Of a DNA stretch of 64,000 bases, positions 47,558 to 56,294 are shown one piece after another. Every line of letters starts with the position of its first letter. The stretch's first letter is position 1. The stretch is from Paenibacillus sp. Soil766 (GTDB lineage Bacteria; Bacillota; Bacilli; Paenibacillales; NBRC-103111): NCBI RefSeq assembly GCF_001428105.1, contig NZ_LMSJ01000004.1, positions 114,520 to 178,519 on the forward strand, in the 5' to 3' direction. Both the position numbers and the translations under genes were made by a program. Under the pieces are notes generated by a model, which was not told the DNA's origin, searched no databases, and saw nothing but the letters and a program-made list of their open reading frames with translations.

Positions 47558-50500
47558 ATGAACTCTCGACAATCGCATAAACCCCGTAGGAACAAGAAGA
47601 AGGGTTCATTACGTTTTGCTGAAGGTAAACGTACGACAACTGTCGGTCAGACTTCTCGTCAGGCGAAGCAATTTGCCTCTGGCATTATGGGCAAGTATGG
47701 ATGGGACCGACATAATTATTTAGGCATGTTTGCCCTGATTTTCAAGGGGAAAGGCTTGCTGACAGATAAGGAATTAGCTTCTATTAAGAACCCGAGTGAT
47801 CGGGCTTGGATTCTGCAATTGCAGCTACAGCTGCAGAGTTTGAAACATCCAGAATCAGCACCTCTCATTACGAAGCAACAAACGATTCAGCAAATTCAGA
47901 AGTTAGTGACACAAAGTGGATATCAGTTACCGAAGCAAGTCTTTGTAGATGAAAGTCAGCAGGAAGATAAAAGTGTTTCCTCTGGACAGACGCCAGCAGC
48001 AGTTGACGTACCTGTCAAGAAGAAGAGGGGACGTAAAAGCAAGAAGGAGAAGGAATTAGCAAGCCAAATCCTAGCGGAACAAGAAATTCTAAATGCCGCT
48101 AAACGTAATCGTACACAGACTAAACAAGATACAATTAACGTCGTTAATAAACGAAACTCACCGATTATGCAGCGTTCGATGAGGCAGCTCGTTGCTTCGA
48201 TAGGTATGTTAGCTCATTCTACAAGCAGCAAGATGAATCAACCGAGCCCTAAGGTGAATGGCGTTCAACATACAGGACATACAACGAATATAAGCCGGAA
48301 AACAGTGAATTTATTATATAAACAAGCTTTGCGTGACAACAAGGATAGCAGTCTAATTCGTCCAAACGAGCAAGATGGACATTCAATAGTTAGGGCGAAT
48401 CATTCTAACGTCGCTCAGCATGTGGACGCTATTCGAAATACATCTGTTTGGCTCGAGCAGTTCCAAACGGGGAAGTTGAGTTTGGGTCCAAATGACGATG
48501 AGGCTGCTGGTGCCCGTTTATCTGGGGAACATATGCTGCGGTCGAATCCTTCTTTTTTCAATGTGGCTAAGCTGATCTTGCAAGAGGTAGCACAAACACC
48601 ATTGAGTCACCGCGGTTCGACACAGCAAGGTTCGCACAACTTGAGTGATTCTGATGTGCCAAGATCGAGCTCTACAGATTCTCAGACCATTAGATTTAGA
48701 AAGTTGTTAAAGCTGGGAGAAGGTCCTTTTTCGGAAGGGTCATCGCCAAGTACAGTTCGCTTTATTCGTAGTTTGCTAAGCAAACATGCTGAAGGGCAAG
48801 ATGCACAAGCGAGCAAACGGCAGCACGGTGAACGAGAACCAGGGGTAAGTTTGAAACCTTCAGGTCGTAGTGAATCCTCCATTGCGAAGGGGGTTCTTTC
48901 CTCCAGCCTACAACCCAGGGCGATTAATGCGGCTAGTCTAACGTCACGTGTACCTAGATCAATGCATGCTTCGGCAAGTTCAACTAGTCCAAATCATACT
49001 CGTATGAGAGGAATGGATACGAGTACTTCAAGGATTTGGCGCAAAGTAGCCGAGCAACAGGAAGCCGCTCAGACACAGCAATCTTCACAAGTATTACAAG
49101 AGCAAGGGACACTAACAGATGCTGTCCAGAGATTACAACAAGAACGCGATGAAATAAGGCTGCAAGAAGCGGCATCAAGTCAGTCGCCAGTAATCGAACA
49201 ACTGCGTATTCAACAAGAGCAGCAAGAAGCTCAACTAAGAGTACAACGAGAAGAGTTACAAGTGCAGCAAGCAGCGCAGCTACGGGTACAACGGGAAGAG
49301 TTGCAAGAGCGACAGGAAGTTCAACGACGGGTACAACGAGAAGAGTTGCAAAAGCGACAAGAAGAGCAACAACGGACACAACGAGAAGAAATAGTGCAGC
49401 AGGAATCCCATCAGCAGTTTACACAAACTCAACCTCACATTTCACGTGAGAATGAACAGGCTATTCATCTAGCGCATGAGCGGGAACGACAAGATTTCCA
49501 TCAGCGACAAGTTAGAGAGAATCCGCAAGTATGGCCGGAACTTCAAGCAGCGCAAAACAACAATGGACTTGGCTTACAACGTGATCCTCAAGTGAGTTTA
49601 GGGCAAGAAGGGCCACGTGTTCAACAACAGCAACAAATAGAGCAGGTAGAGCAAGTAGAGCAAGTAGACCAAGTAGACCAAGTAGACCAAGTAGACCAAG
49701 TAGTGCCAGTTCAACAAGCTAAACAAGAGCAACAAAAGCAGGATGTGGACAGTGCAGATTCCGTAATTCTGCAACCCATAGAGGAGCCTGTTAAGCGAAA
49801 AAGAGGACGACCACGCAAAAATAGCAGTGACCTACAGACAAGTAATGAAATAAGTAAAGAAATAAGTAAAGAAACAATCGTTGGATCTTTAGAGAGCTCG
49901 CCTACTCCAACGGATGTGCAATTCCTAGAGAAGACGACATTCGATGCTGAGACTGTGAGAATGCCAGAGCAGGAAAGAGTAGCATCCAAACAAGTTGAGG
50001 TTGTGACTGCTTATCCGAGTCAGGTGTACAGGAAGCCTGCGCGTATGGAAAATAGACGTCCAAAAGCACAGAAAATACAAAGCAACGAGAACTGGTTGCA
50101 GCAGCTCGTTACCATACAAAGACAACCCTCTTCTAATAACGATACTTTCATTAGGAGTACAAATAGTGTAAACAAAGATCGTATGCAAGTCATAACAACA
50201 AATAGGGCTTCTGCCCCATTACCATTATCACTAAACGTAGTAAAGCATGATCTAGGTGCAGATGTGTTGGCTAGATCAGCAGGTAAGCTTAACGTTCAAC
50301 GCAAAAGAGAATCTTCAAAGGAACTGCTTAGAAGCAATCGGCTGAACCGTCAGCAGGGGAATCAAAGCGTAGATAGTCAAAGACTACATATCCAACGAGA
50401 GCCAGACTTATCAGAAAGTAAATTGCAAAGAGCAATTTCGGAGCAGCCTAAATTGAAGGGGGATGAATTCCTTCGTTCTTCTACTACACAAGGCCTGCAA

Positions 50501-53272
50501 GAAGTTAAGATTAGACAACAACCAATAAAGCATGAAGACAAGATTCAAAGCAATAGGCTAGTGGAGAGTGAGAATCGTCCTACAGGGAAGTTAACCTCTG
50601 AGGCAGCAGCTAAAATTGCAGAAGCAAGCGTTAGATCAGGCGTTCGTTCCATAGGAACGTTGCTTCCAACACCCATACAGCAGAAAAGCATAGAAAACAG
50701 AGAAGTTGTTCGTCTATTGCGAACTAGTTTACGCCCATCCGGAGTTAGCATCAACAGGATGGCAGGTCAACAACTTTCTGGTTTACGAGAGGATCAAGCA
50801 GGAACAGGTCCTCAGTGGATGACAATCAGACATACCTTAGCCGCTGAAATCGCGGCAAAAGTAGCACAAAGCAGCATGAACCTCGTGAATTCAAGCAGCA
50901 TTGCAATGGACGGCCAGCAGCTGCTTCAACGAAGCTTTCGCCAACCAGCTAGATTAGTTCAAGAGGGTCGCAGTCTGTTTTCAACAGAAGCGTCGAGGGA
51001 GAATGCGCCTCACAGTGCTGTGGGAGCAAGTGAAATACAATCTAGTGTCAGTGAACAAGCTACTGGCAAGCCAACGAATGAAACAACGTTTATCGGTGGA
51101 GTTCAATCCGATAGTCGTACTCCCCTTGAAATGGTAAGGCGAGAGGGACGTCCATCCCGTGTTAATCAGGTGAAAGAGCAGCAATCTAGGATTCAGCGAA
51201 ACATTGACTTAGGACAGTTTGTATCTCAAAAACCAACCCTTAGCTCTCGCACCCAATCATCTTCAACAAGCAGCGAGGGTGATGCTACGATTTCACGCTC
51301 AACTGGTGCATGGGTGAGAGGTCAGCTTACGCTTCGGGCCGGACGAATCGAGAATGGCACGGTAACAAGACGTGCCAACGGTTTGGAAGATGCGCAGCCA
51401 TTGGAAATGACTAGTATTGCGGAGCGAGGTAACGTGCAACCGTTAGCTGAAGCTGATCGGAAGGACGAGAGACAGCACAACAGTACTGTAAGCGTTGACC
51501 CAACAAGTGAACCTGTATTAGGGGAAGCAGGGGCACAGACTTCGACGGTTCGAGAGAATCGAAACCCAACTAGCAGAATGGATGCACATATCGAACAACA
51601 GAATTCCGATGCTGCTACACAGATCCAATTGAGTCGATTTAATGGAGAGGTGGACACGCAGCCCAGTCAGTCGGCAAGAGAGGTTGTGCGTGGGGAGCTT
51701 GTTCAACGGACATCTTTTGGTGAGAAGAGCAGGCAATTGAAACTGAACAACGGCATTGAACATCCCTTGCAAGCTAGGAGTATAAGTAGTTCAGTTCTAG
51801 GAAAGCTCGTTCAACGCTCACTAGGGATTACGAATGGCATTCAGGTGAGAAGAGCTAATCAGTTAGACAACGTCCAATCACGTAGTGCAACGGGTGAAAT
51901 AGTACGTAGCAATCTCGTGCAAAGGTCATCTGAGAACGAAATCAGGCAGAATGCGAGACAATTTACTTTACGTGAGACTGAAGGACAGATGGATAGAACT
52001 GTTGATCCAGAGCCATTAAGATCCGTGCAACGCGCTTCTGGAAGAACAACAAGTTCAACACCGATTAAGCGTTCTGATAGTTTAACAAACCGCCAGACTC
52101 TTGGTCAGAATACGATGGAAAGTTCGAATCGAATACAAGGTACAGGAAGTATTGGTACTGGTAATCTGATTCAACGGGCGAGTGAGACGAGAATTAGGCA
52201 ATTAATCAATAAAGCATCTGCTCAAGATATCAGGCAAGGATTATTGCAACGTGCTGATAGCGAAGCAGCGCCAAAGCGTGGAGCAGTGAATTGGAGCGGG
52301 GCGCAAGCCGAACATCTTCAGAGACGCATAGTCGTCGATGGCAGTGAGCGCGCGCCTATGCGAGAAACACGTGGTTCCGAGAACCACTTGGAAGCGGAAC
52401 GCTTCCAAGTGGATTCGGCGGAGCAAACCATTAGGGCTATGGTGAGCGCGCAAGTGGAAGAACAGCGCGCACAAGGGCGAGAGCCTGCGGCCGCTTCGCG
52501 GGCCGCAGAGACGGTTTCGACCGCGCGCGCCGCACGCGCGCCGAGAGCTCGCCAGCGCCCGAGCATGACACCGCGTGTCATGCCGCTGCTGGCGAGCAGC
52601 GCAGGAGCGCTTCGCGCTGCTCCTGCGGGGATGGCTGCGGCTTCGCCTGCCGCAGCGGAACACCGACTGCCCGCCCGCGGGACGGGCAGTCGGATACAGG
52701 CGGCTGCCTCTGGCGGAGCCGCCGCAGCCGCAGCTGGCGCGCTAAGCAGCGCCAGTATCACGAACAGCAGCAGCCAAGGCTGGGCTGCTGCAGCTTTAAC
52801 CAAGTCGTTGCACACGCAAGTGCAGCGGCTTGCCAGACCCGCCGGCGGCATGCAAGGCAACGCCGACGTCAACCAAGGCACGCCAGCAATGAGCGTGCCA
52901 ATGCAGTCGCGCTCGCAGCAGCCGTCCATCGGCGCGAGCCACCAAGGCGCGTCACCTATGAACGTGCTCCTGCAATCAGCAAGTCAAGAGCATCATGCTT
53001 CACCACTCAGCATGTTGGAGCATAAACAAGCACCAATGAGCCAACTGGCGAACGCTCCACTCGACATGGACTGGCTGCGCACCAAAACGAGCGCAGACTC
53101 AGAACCAACACCAGCAGCGCCAGTCGATCAGACGCCGCCGGAGCTAAGCGAAGAGCAGCTGCAAGAGCTAATTAAACAGCTGCCACAGCTGGATATCTCC
53201 AAAATCGCGGACAAAGTGTACCGTGAAATCGAGAAAAAAATGAAATTCGAACGGCAACGACGAGGTATGTAG
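47558..53272 (+). CDS. Giant low-complexity CIS protein in tape-measure region (1904 aa)
   Basis: Between tube initiator and LysM hub genes. Start ATG 47558 follows AGGGGG. Visible parts: an ordered N-terminus (about 1-115, KYGWDRHNYLGMFALIFKGKG); basic PVKKKRGRKSKK at about 152 and AT-hook PVKRKRGRPRK at about 744; four 15-residue VQREELQ coiled repeats (558-617); seven E/D-Q-V triplets (695-715); about 14 hydrophobic-Q-R motifs (LVQRSL, LIQRAS, NVQRKR and so on); an Ala/Arg-rich palindromic segment (about 1605-1745); and a C-terminal helix ISKIADKVYREIEKKMKFERQRRGM, of a kind I associate with CIS proteins. There are no membrane segments, HExxH or enzyme motif. It could be tape measure, scaffold or cargo-loading protein; the function is not known. 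Confidence 0.8.
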   Translation: MNSRQSHKPRRNKKKGSLRFAEGKRTTTVGQTSRQAKQFASGIMGKYGWDRHNYLGMFALIFKGKGLLTDKELASIKNPSDRAWILQLQLQLQSLKHPESAPLITKQQTIQQIQKLVTQSGYQLPKQVFVDESQQEDKSVSSGQTPAAVDVPVKKKRGRKSKKEKELASQILAEQEILNAAKRNRTQTKQDTINVVNKRNSPIMQRSMRQLVASIGMLAHSTSSKMNQPSPKVNGVQHTGHTTNISRKTVNLLYKQALRDNKDSSLIRPNEQDGHSIVRANHSNVAQHVDAIRNTSVWLEQFQTGKLSLGPNDDEAAGARLSGEHMLRSNPSFFNVAKLILQEVAQTPLSHRGSTQQGSHNLSDSDVPRSSSTDSQTIRFRKLLKLGEGPFSEGSSPSTVRFIRSLLSKHAEGQDAQASKRQHGEREPGVSLKPSGRSESSIAKGVLSSSLQPRAINAASLTSRVPRSMHASASSTSPNHTRMRGMDTSTSRIWRKVAEQQEAAQTQQSSQVLQEQGTLTDAVQRLQQERDEIRLQEAASSQSPVIEQLRIQQEQQEAQLRVQREELQVQQAAQLRVQREELQERQEVQRRVQREELQKRQEEQQRTQREEIVQQESHQQFTQTQPHISRENEQAIHLAHERERQDFHQRQVRENPQVWPELQAAQNNNGLGLQRDPQVSLGQEGPRVQQQQQIEQVEQVEQVDQVDQVDQVDQVVPVQQAKQEQQKQDVDSADSVILQPIEEPVKRKRGRPRKNSSDLQTSNEISKEISKETIVGSLESSPTPTDVQFLEKTTFDAETVRMPEQERVASKQVEVVTAYPSQVYRKPARMENRRPKAQKIQSNENWLQQLVTIQRQPSSNNDTFIRSTNSVNKDRMQVITTNRASAPLPLSLNVVKHDLGADVLARSAGKLNVQRKRESSKELLRSNRLNRQQGNQSVDSQRLHIQREPDLSESKLQRAISEQPKLKGDEFLRSSTTQGLQEVKIRQQPIKHEDKIQSNRLVESENRPTGKLTSEAAAKIAEASVRSGVRSIGTLLPTPIQQKSIENREVVRLLRTSLRPSGVSINRMAGQQLSGLREDQAGTGPQWMTIRHTLAAEIAAKVAQSSMNLVNSSSIAMDGQQLLQRSFRQPARLVQEGRSLFSTEASRENAPHSAVGASEIQSSVSEQATGKPTNETTFIGGVQSDSRTPLEMVRREGRPSRVNQVKEQQSRIQRNIDLGQFVSQKPTLSSRTQSSSTSSEGDATISRSTGAWVRGQLTLRAGRIENGTVTRRANGLEDAQPLEMTSIAERGNVQPLAEADRKDERQHNSTVSVDPTSEPVLGEAGAQTSTVRENRNPTSRMDAHIEQQNSDAATQIQLSRFNGEVDTQPSQSAREVVRGELVQRTSFGEKSRQLKLNNGIEHPLQARSISSSVLGKLVQRSLGITNGIQVRRANQLDNVQSRSATGEIVRSNLVQRSSENEIRQNARQFTLRETEGQMDRTVDPEPLRSVQRASGRTTSSTPIKRSDSLTNRQTLGQNTMESSNRIQGTGSIGTGNLIQRASETRIRQLINKASAQDIRQGLLQRADSEAAPKRGAVNWSGAQAEHLQRRIVVDGSERAPMRETRGSENHLEAERFQVDSAEQTIRAMVSAQVEEQRAQGREPAAASRAAETVSTARAARAPRARQRPSMTPRVMPLLASSAGALRAAPAGMAAASPAAAEHRLPARGTGSRIQAAASGGAAAAAAGALSSASITNSSSQGWAAAALTKSLHTQVQRLARPAGGMQGNADVNQGTPAMSVPMQSRSQQPSIGASHQGASPMNVLLQSASQEHHASPLSMLEHKQAPMSQLANAPLDMDWLRTKTSADSEPTPAAPVDQTPPELSEEQLQELIKQLPQLDISKIADKVYREIEKKMKFERQRRGM
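49229..49408 (+). repeat. Four 45-bp tandem repeats in the giant gene
   Basis: Four copies of a 15-codon unit reading (A/V)Q(L/R)RVQREELQ.(R/Q)Q(A/E). Copies 1-3 are close, copy 4 diverged. They encode a Glu/Gln/Arg coiled-coil segment. Confidence 0.85.
49640..49702 (+). repeat. Seven 9-bp tandem repeats (EQV/DQV)
   Basis: Seven in-frame copies of GAGCAAGTA/GACCAAGTA encoding E-Q-V (3) then D-Q-V (4). A microsatellite-like stretch likely to vary in copy number. Confidence 0.9.
52371..52755 (+). repeat. Chain of nine different perfect inverted repeats inside coding sequence
   Basis: Arms (loop): GTGGTTC 52371/52381 (3); CCACTTGGAAGCG 52384/52400 (3); CTGCGGCC 52485/52501 (8); GCATGACAC 52563/52575 (3); CGCAGGAGC 52600/52619 (10); GCTGCGGC 52634/52649 (7); CCGACTGCCCG 52663/52683 (9); GGCGGCT 52699/52717 (11); CTGGCGC 52734/52749 (8). 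Each is perfect; no two are alike. The segment is GC-rich and encodes an Ala/Arg/Pro-rich stretch of the giant CIS protein. Confidence 0.85.
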
Positions 53273-53365
53273 GCTTGTATTTTAAATATAAGAATGTATG
53301 TGTATCACATCGTAATTCGACTATATTCCTCCATAAATGTAATACGGCAGAAAGGACGGATTCCA

Positions 53366-53992
53366 ATGGCACTTAAGAAAGCAATGATCATTGTACACAA
53401 AGGCAGTAAAACAGAAAATGTACAAGTCATGTTTAACCCAGGTGAGTATACGATTGACACGAACAATAACTACGACTGGAAAACAGTGCCGGGTCTGTCC
53501 ATGCCAATTGCTCAGTTCGTGAGCGGGGGTACGACGACACTCACTATGGATTTCTTTTTCGATACTTACGAGAAAGGGACGGACGTTCGTCAGTTGACGA
53601 CGAAGATTTCAGGTCTCCTCGATGTGGAGAAGGAGATCCATGCACCGCCGTTATGCAGATTCGTGTGGGGCTCATTGGATTTCAAGGGAGTCGTCGTCGG
53701 TGTAAATCAGCATTTTACAATGTTCTTGGATACAGGTGTTCCTGTTCGGGCTAAGCTGAAGGTGACATTTAAATCTACCCTAAGCAAGAAAGATCAACTG
53801 AAGCAAATTCCGCGCCATTCGGCAGATAGAACGAAATTGAAGATGCTTAATCAAGGGGATCAACTGTGGACGATAGCTGCCAATGAGTATGAGGATCCTA
53901 CGATGTGGCGAGAAATCGCCAAAGCGAATGGGATCGATAATCCAATGAAAGTAGCCACGGGACGCCGCATTTCAGTTCCGAGGTTGGATTAA
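53366..53992 (+). CDS. LysM-containing baseplate hub/adaptor (Pvc7/gp53-like)
   Basis: 208 residues from ATG 53366 behind AAAGGACGG; the upstream ATG at 53294 has no RBS. N-terminal part (MALKKAMIIVHKGSKTENVQVMFNPGEYTIDTNNNYDW...) is the conserved CIS hub-adaptor domain; the C-terminal LysM (LKMLNQGDQLWTIAANEYEDPTMWREIAKANGIDNPMKVATGRRISVP) in this family binds within the baseplate rather than the wall. It joins tube and spike. It precedes the gpD-like gene by 4 bp. Confidence 0.94.
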   Translation: MALKKAMIIVHKGSKTENVQVMFNPGEYTIDTNNNYDWKTVPGLSMPIAQFVSGGTTTLTMDFFFDTYEKGTDVRQLTTKISGLLDVEKEIHAPPLCRFVWGSLDFKGVVVGVNQHFTMFLDTGVPVRAKLKVTFKSTLSKKDQLKQIPRHSADRTKLKMLNQGDQLWTIAANEYEDPTMWREIAKANGIDNPMKVATGRRISVPRLD

Positions 53993-53996
53993 GCCG

Positions 53997-55085
53997 ATGC
54001 CCTTAGATCTGGATACGAGCTCTTTTACCTTTGACGACCTAGCCAAAAAATATAGTGATTTTTACGCACCTTACTATGATATTAAAGTGGATGGCACGAA
54101 GCTGTCGGATGATATCGCACTGGATAATCTACGCGTGGACACAACGATTGATGGCACGGCAGACTCTTTTTCTTTCAGAATAGCGAATGCGTACGATATT
54201 ACGAAAAATGAATTCCAATGGTTATCTACCTTCACATTAGGTAAAGCCATTGATATTGGTCTAGGTTATTTAGACAAATTTACCCCTGTTTTTACAGGTC
54301 AAATCACGTCCGTCGTTGTAGATTTCCCAGAAGGCGGAGCCCCTGGTCTCGTGGTACGTGGGATGGATATTTCTTATCTCATGATGAAAGGGACGAAATC
54401 TCGCTCTTGGAATAAGAAGAAATACAGTGAGGTCGTTGAAGAAATCGCCAAAACATATGGCTTCAAAACAAATGTGGATGCCACAACAACGGTATTTCCG
54501 GCACTTTCACAGAGTCAGATTAATGACTATCACTTCATTCAAAATTTAGCAAATTTAGTTAACTATGATTTCTTCGTTGTGGGGAAAAATTTGTATTTCC
54601 GTAAGCCATTAACGGCGATGACAGCTGTGATGACGCTGGAAATGGGCAAAACACTCCGCAGTTTAATGATAGATCACAATTTAGCCGAGCAAATTACGGG
54701 CGTAACCGTACGAGCTTGGGATAATAAAGAGTTAAAAGTTATTGAAGGCAAGTCTGCCAGCGTGACGAAGCTCGGTTCCAACAGCAAAACGGGCAAGGAT
54801 ATTTTGGGCTCAAAAGGTGATTTCATCGAGCATATGTATACGAATGTAACCTCGGTGGAGGAAGCAAAAAGCTACGCAGATGCGATATTAAATCGCCGAG
54901 CCATGAAGCTGGTTAGCGGCAGCGGGGAATGTATTGGAATTCCAGAGATTCGAGCCGGGCGCTATATCAAGCTGACTGGTGTTGGCAAGTCGTTCGACCA
55001 ACCGTATTATATTACGGGAGCAACCCACATTTTCGACGATGAAGGTTATACAACTCGGTTCCAACTGGGAGGGAATGCGGTCTAA
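53997..55085 (+). CDS. Phage late control D / VgrG N-terminal-like hub protein
   Basis: 362 residues. Two tandem barrel domains of the gpD/gp27/VgrG-N fold: DGTKLSDDIALDNLRVDTTIDGTADSFSFRIAN... and IDIGLGYLDKFTPVFTGQITSVVVDFPEGGAPGLVVRGMDISYLMMKGTKSRSW. Forms the central hub under the tube. Its stop overlaps the next start (TAATG), so the hub and spike proteins are translationally coupled, the same pair that is fused in VgrG and Pvc8. Confidence 0.93.
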   Translation: MPLDLDTSSFTFDDLAKKYSDFYAPYYDIKVDGTKLSDDIALDNLRVDTTIDGTADSFSFRIANAYDITKNEFQWLSTFTLGKAIDIGLGYLDKFTPVFTGQITSVVVDFPEGGAPGLVVRGMDISYLMMKGTKSRSWNKKKYSEVVEEIAKTYGFKTNVDATTTVFPALSQSQINDYHFIQNLANLVNYDFFVVGKNLYFRKPLTAMTAVMTLEMGKTLRSLMIDHNLAEQITGVTVRAWDNKELKVIEGKSASVTKLGSNSKTGKDILGSKGDFIEHMYTNVTSVEEAKSYADAILNRRAMKLVSGSGECIGIPEIRAGRYIKLTGVGKSFDQPYYITGATHIFDDEGYTTRFQLGGNAV

Positions 55086-55810
55086 TGTTCAAAACTCCCG
55101 ATATAACTATTGGCGGCATATCCGATTTTGCCAGTCAGAAGATTGGCGGCGTCATGGTAGCTGTGGTTACGAATAACACCGATCCTGATAAAATGGGACG
55201 TGTGAAGCTCAAGCTGCCGATGCAAGAAACCGAAACGGAGACGGACTGGGTTCGTATTGCGACGTTAATGGGCGGTAAAGAAATGGGCAGTCTTTTTATC
55301 CCGGAGGTTGGGGATGAGGTGCTGGTTGCCTTTCATTTAGGCGAGCTGCGGATGCCCTTCGTGATTGGTATGCTGTGGAATCCGAAAAATATGCCGCCAA
55401 CACCCGCAGAGAAGAATGATTTGCGTATGATTAAGACCAAATCAGGTCACGAACTATCGTTCAATGATAAGAGCGGTGACGAGAGTATCACAGTGAAGAC
55501 GAAAAAAGGCCAGATTATTGAACTAAAGGACAAGGATCAAAGTATTTCGATTGCTGACTCCAGTGGGAACAATAAGATCTTGATTAAAGGCGGATCGGCG
55601 AATGAAATTTCGGTCGTCAGCCAAACCTCGAAGATCACTTTGAACGCCAAAGGCGAGGTCGGCATTGAAAGTACGAAGGAAATCAAAATAAAATCTACAC
55701 AAATTAACATAGAAGCATCCGCTACCATGGCGTTGAAGGCAGGGGCAACCTTGGATCTGAAGTCAGATGGGATTATCAACATCAAAGGTAGTATGGTGAA
55801 AATTAACTAG
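55085..55810 (+). CDS. Spike protein, baseplate assembly V / gp5-like OB-fold
   Basis: 241 residues. The N-terminal OB-fold (GVMVAVVTNNTDPDKMGRVKLKLPMQETETETDWVRIATLMGGKEMGSLFIPEVGDEVLVAFHLGELRMPFVIGMLWN) is the VgrG/gp5 core, and the C-terminal repeating beta-strands (KSGHELSFNDKSGDESITVKTKKGQIIELKDKDQSISIAD...) form the needle beta-helix. There is no lysozyme domain. No PAAR tip is visible in the window. Coupled to the hub gene by TAATG. Confidence 0.93.
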   Translation: MFKTPDITIGGISDFASQKIGGVMVAVVTNNTDPDKMGRVKLKLPMQETETETDWVRIATLMGGKEMGSLFIPEVGDEVLVAFHLGELRMPFVIGMLWNPKNMPPTPAEKNDLRMIKTKSGHELSFNDKSGDESITVKTKKGQIIELKDKDQSISIADSSGNNKILIKGGSANEISVVSQTSKITLNAKGEVGIESTKEIKIKSTQINIEASATMALKAGATLDLKSDGIINIKGSMVKIN

Positions 55811-55843
55811 CGTCAAAATCAATTAGCGAGAGGGCGTGGCGAG

Positions 55844-56245
55844 ATGTCGGAAGCATTTTTGGGACGAGGATGGAAATTCCCGATTCAGGTTGATCCTGCA
55901 ACTGGAAGAATCCGAATGTCCGAGTATGAGGAAGACATCGCTGAAGCGATTCGCGTCATTCTGGGCACCACACAAGGTGAACGCGTCATGCGTCCTTCTT
56001 TTGGATGCGGCGTTCAGGAATTTATTTTCGGTTTAACCGACGATACGACTCTTCATTTGCTCCAGACGAATATTGAAGAAGCCATACGCAACTGGGAGCC
56101 GAGGGTCCACGAGGTTGAAGTGAAAGCAATTCCAGAAGCGGATGACCCCGCTAAAGTCATGATACACATTGCCTATCAGGTACGGACAACGAATAACTTG
56201 TTTAACCAAGTCTATCCGTTTTATTTATTTGAAGGTTCGAAATAG
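55844..56245 (+). CDS. gpW/gp25 family baseplate protein
   Basis: 133 residues. The sequence FPIQVDPATGRIRMSEYEEDIAEAIRVILGTTQGERVMRPSFGCGVQEFIF is diagnostic of gp25-like proteins, which nucleate the sheath on the baseplate (Pvc9). RBS AGAGGGCGTGGCGAG before the ATG. Normal length. Confidence 0.95.
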   Translation: MSEAFLGRGWKFPIQVDPATGRIRMSEYEEDIAEAIRVILGTTQGERVMRPSFGCGVQEFIFGLTDDTTLHLLQTNIEEAIRNWEPRVHEVEVKAIPEADDPAKVMIHIAYQVRTTNNLFNQVYPFYLFEGSK

Positions 56246-56294
56246 AAAGAGGATGCGGAAGCGATGACGATACGTGTAGAGAGGAGGTGGAGCT

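Noticed and set aside
49229..49702. Repeats in the giant gene as a CRISPR-like array
   Set aside because: Contiguous in-frame coding repeats with no spacers.
47558..53272. Giant protein as an enzymatic toxin
   Set aside because: No HExxH, ADP-ribosyltransferase, deaminase or nuclease motif could be seen in the 1904 residues.
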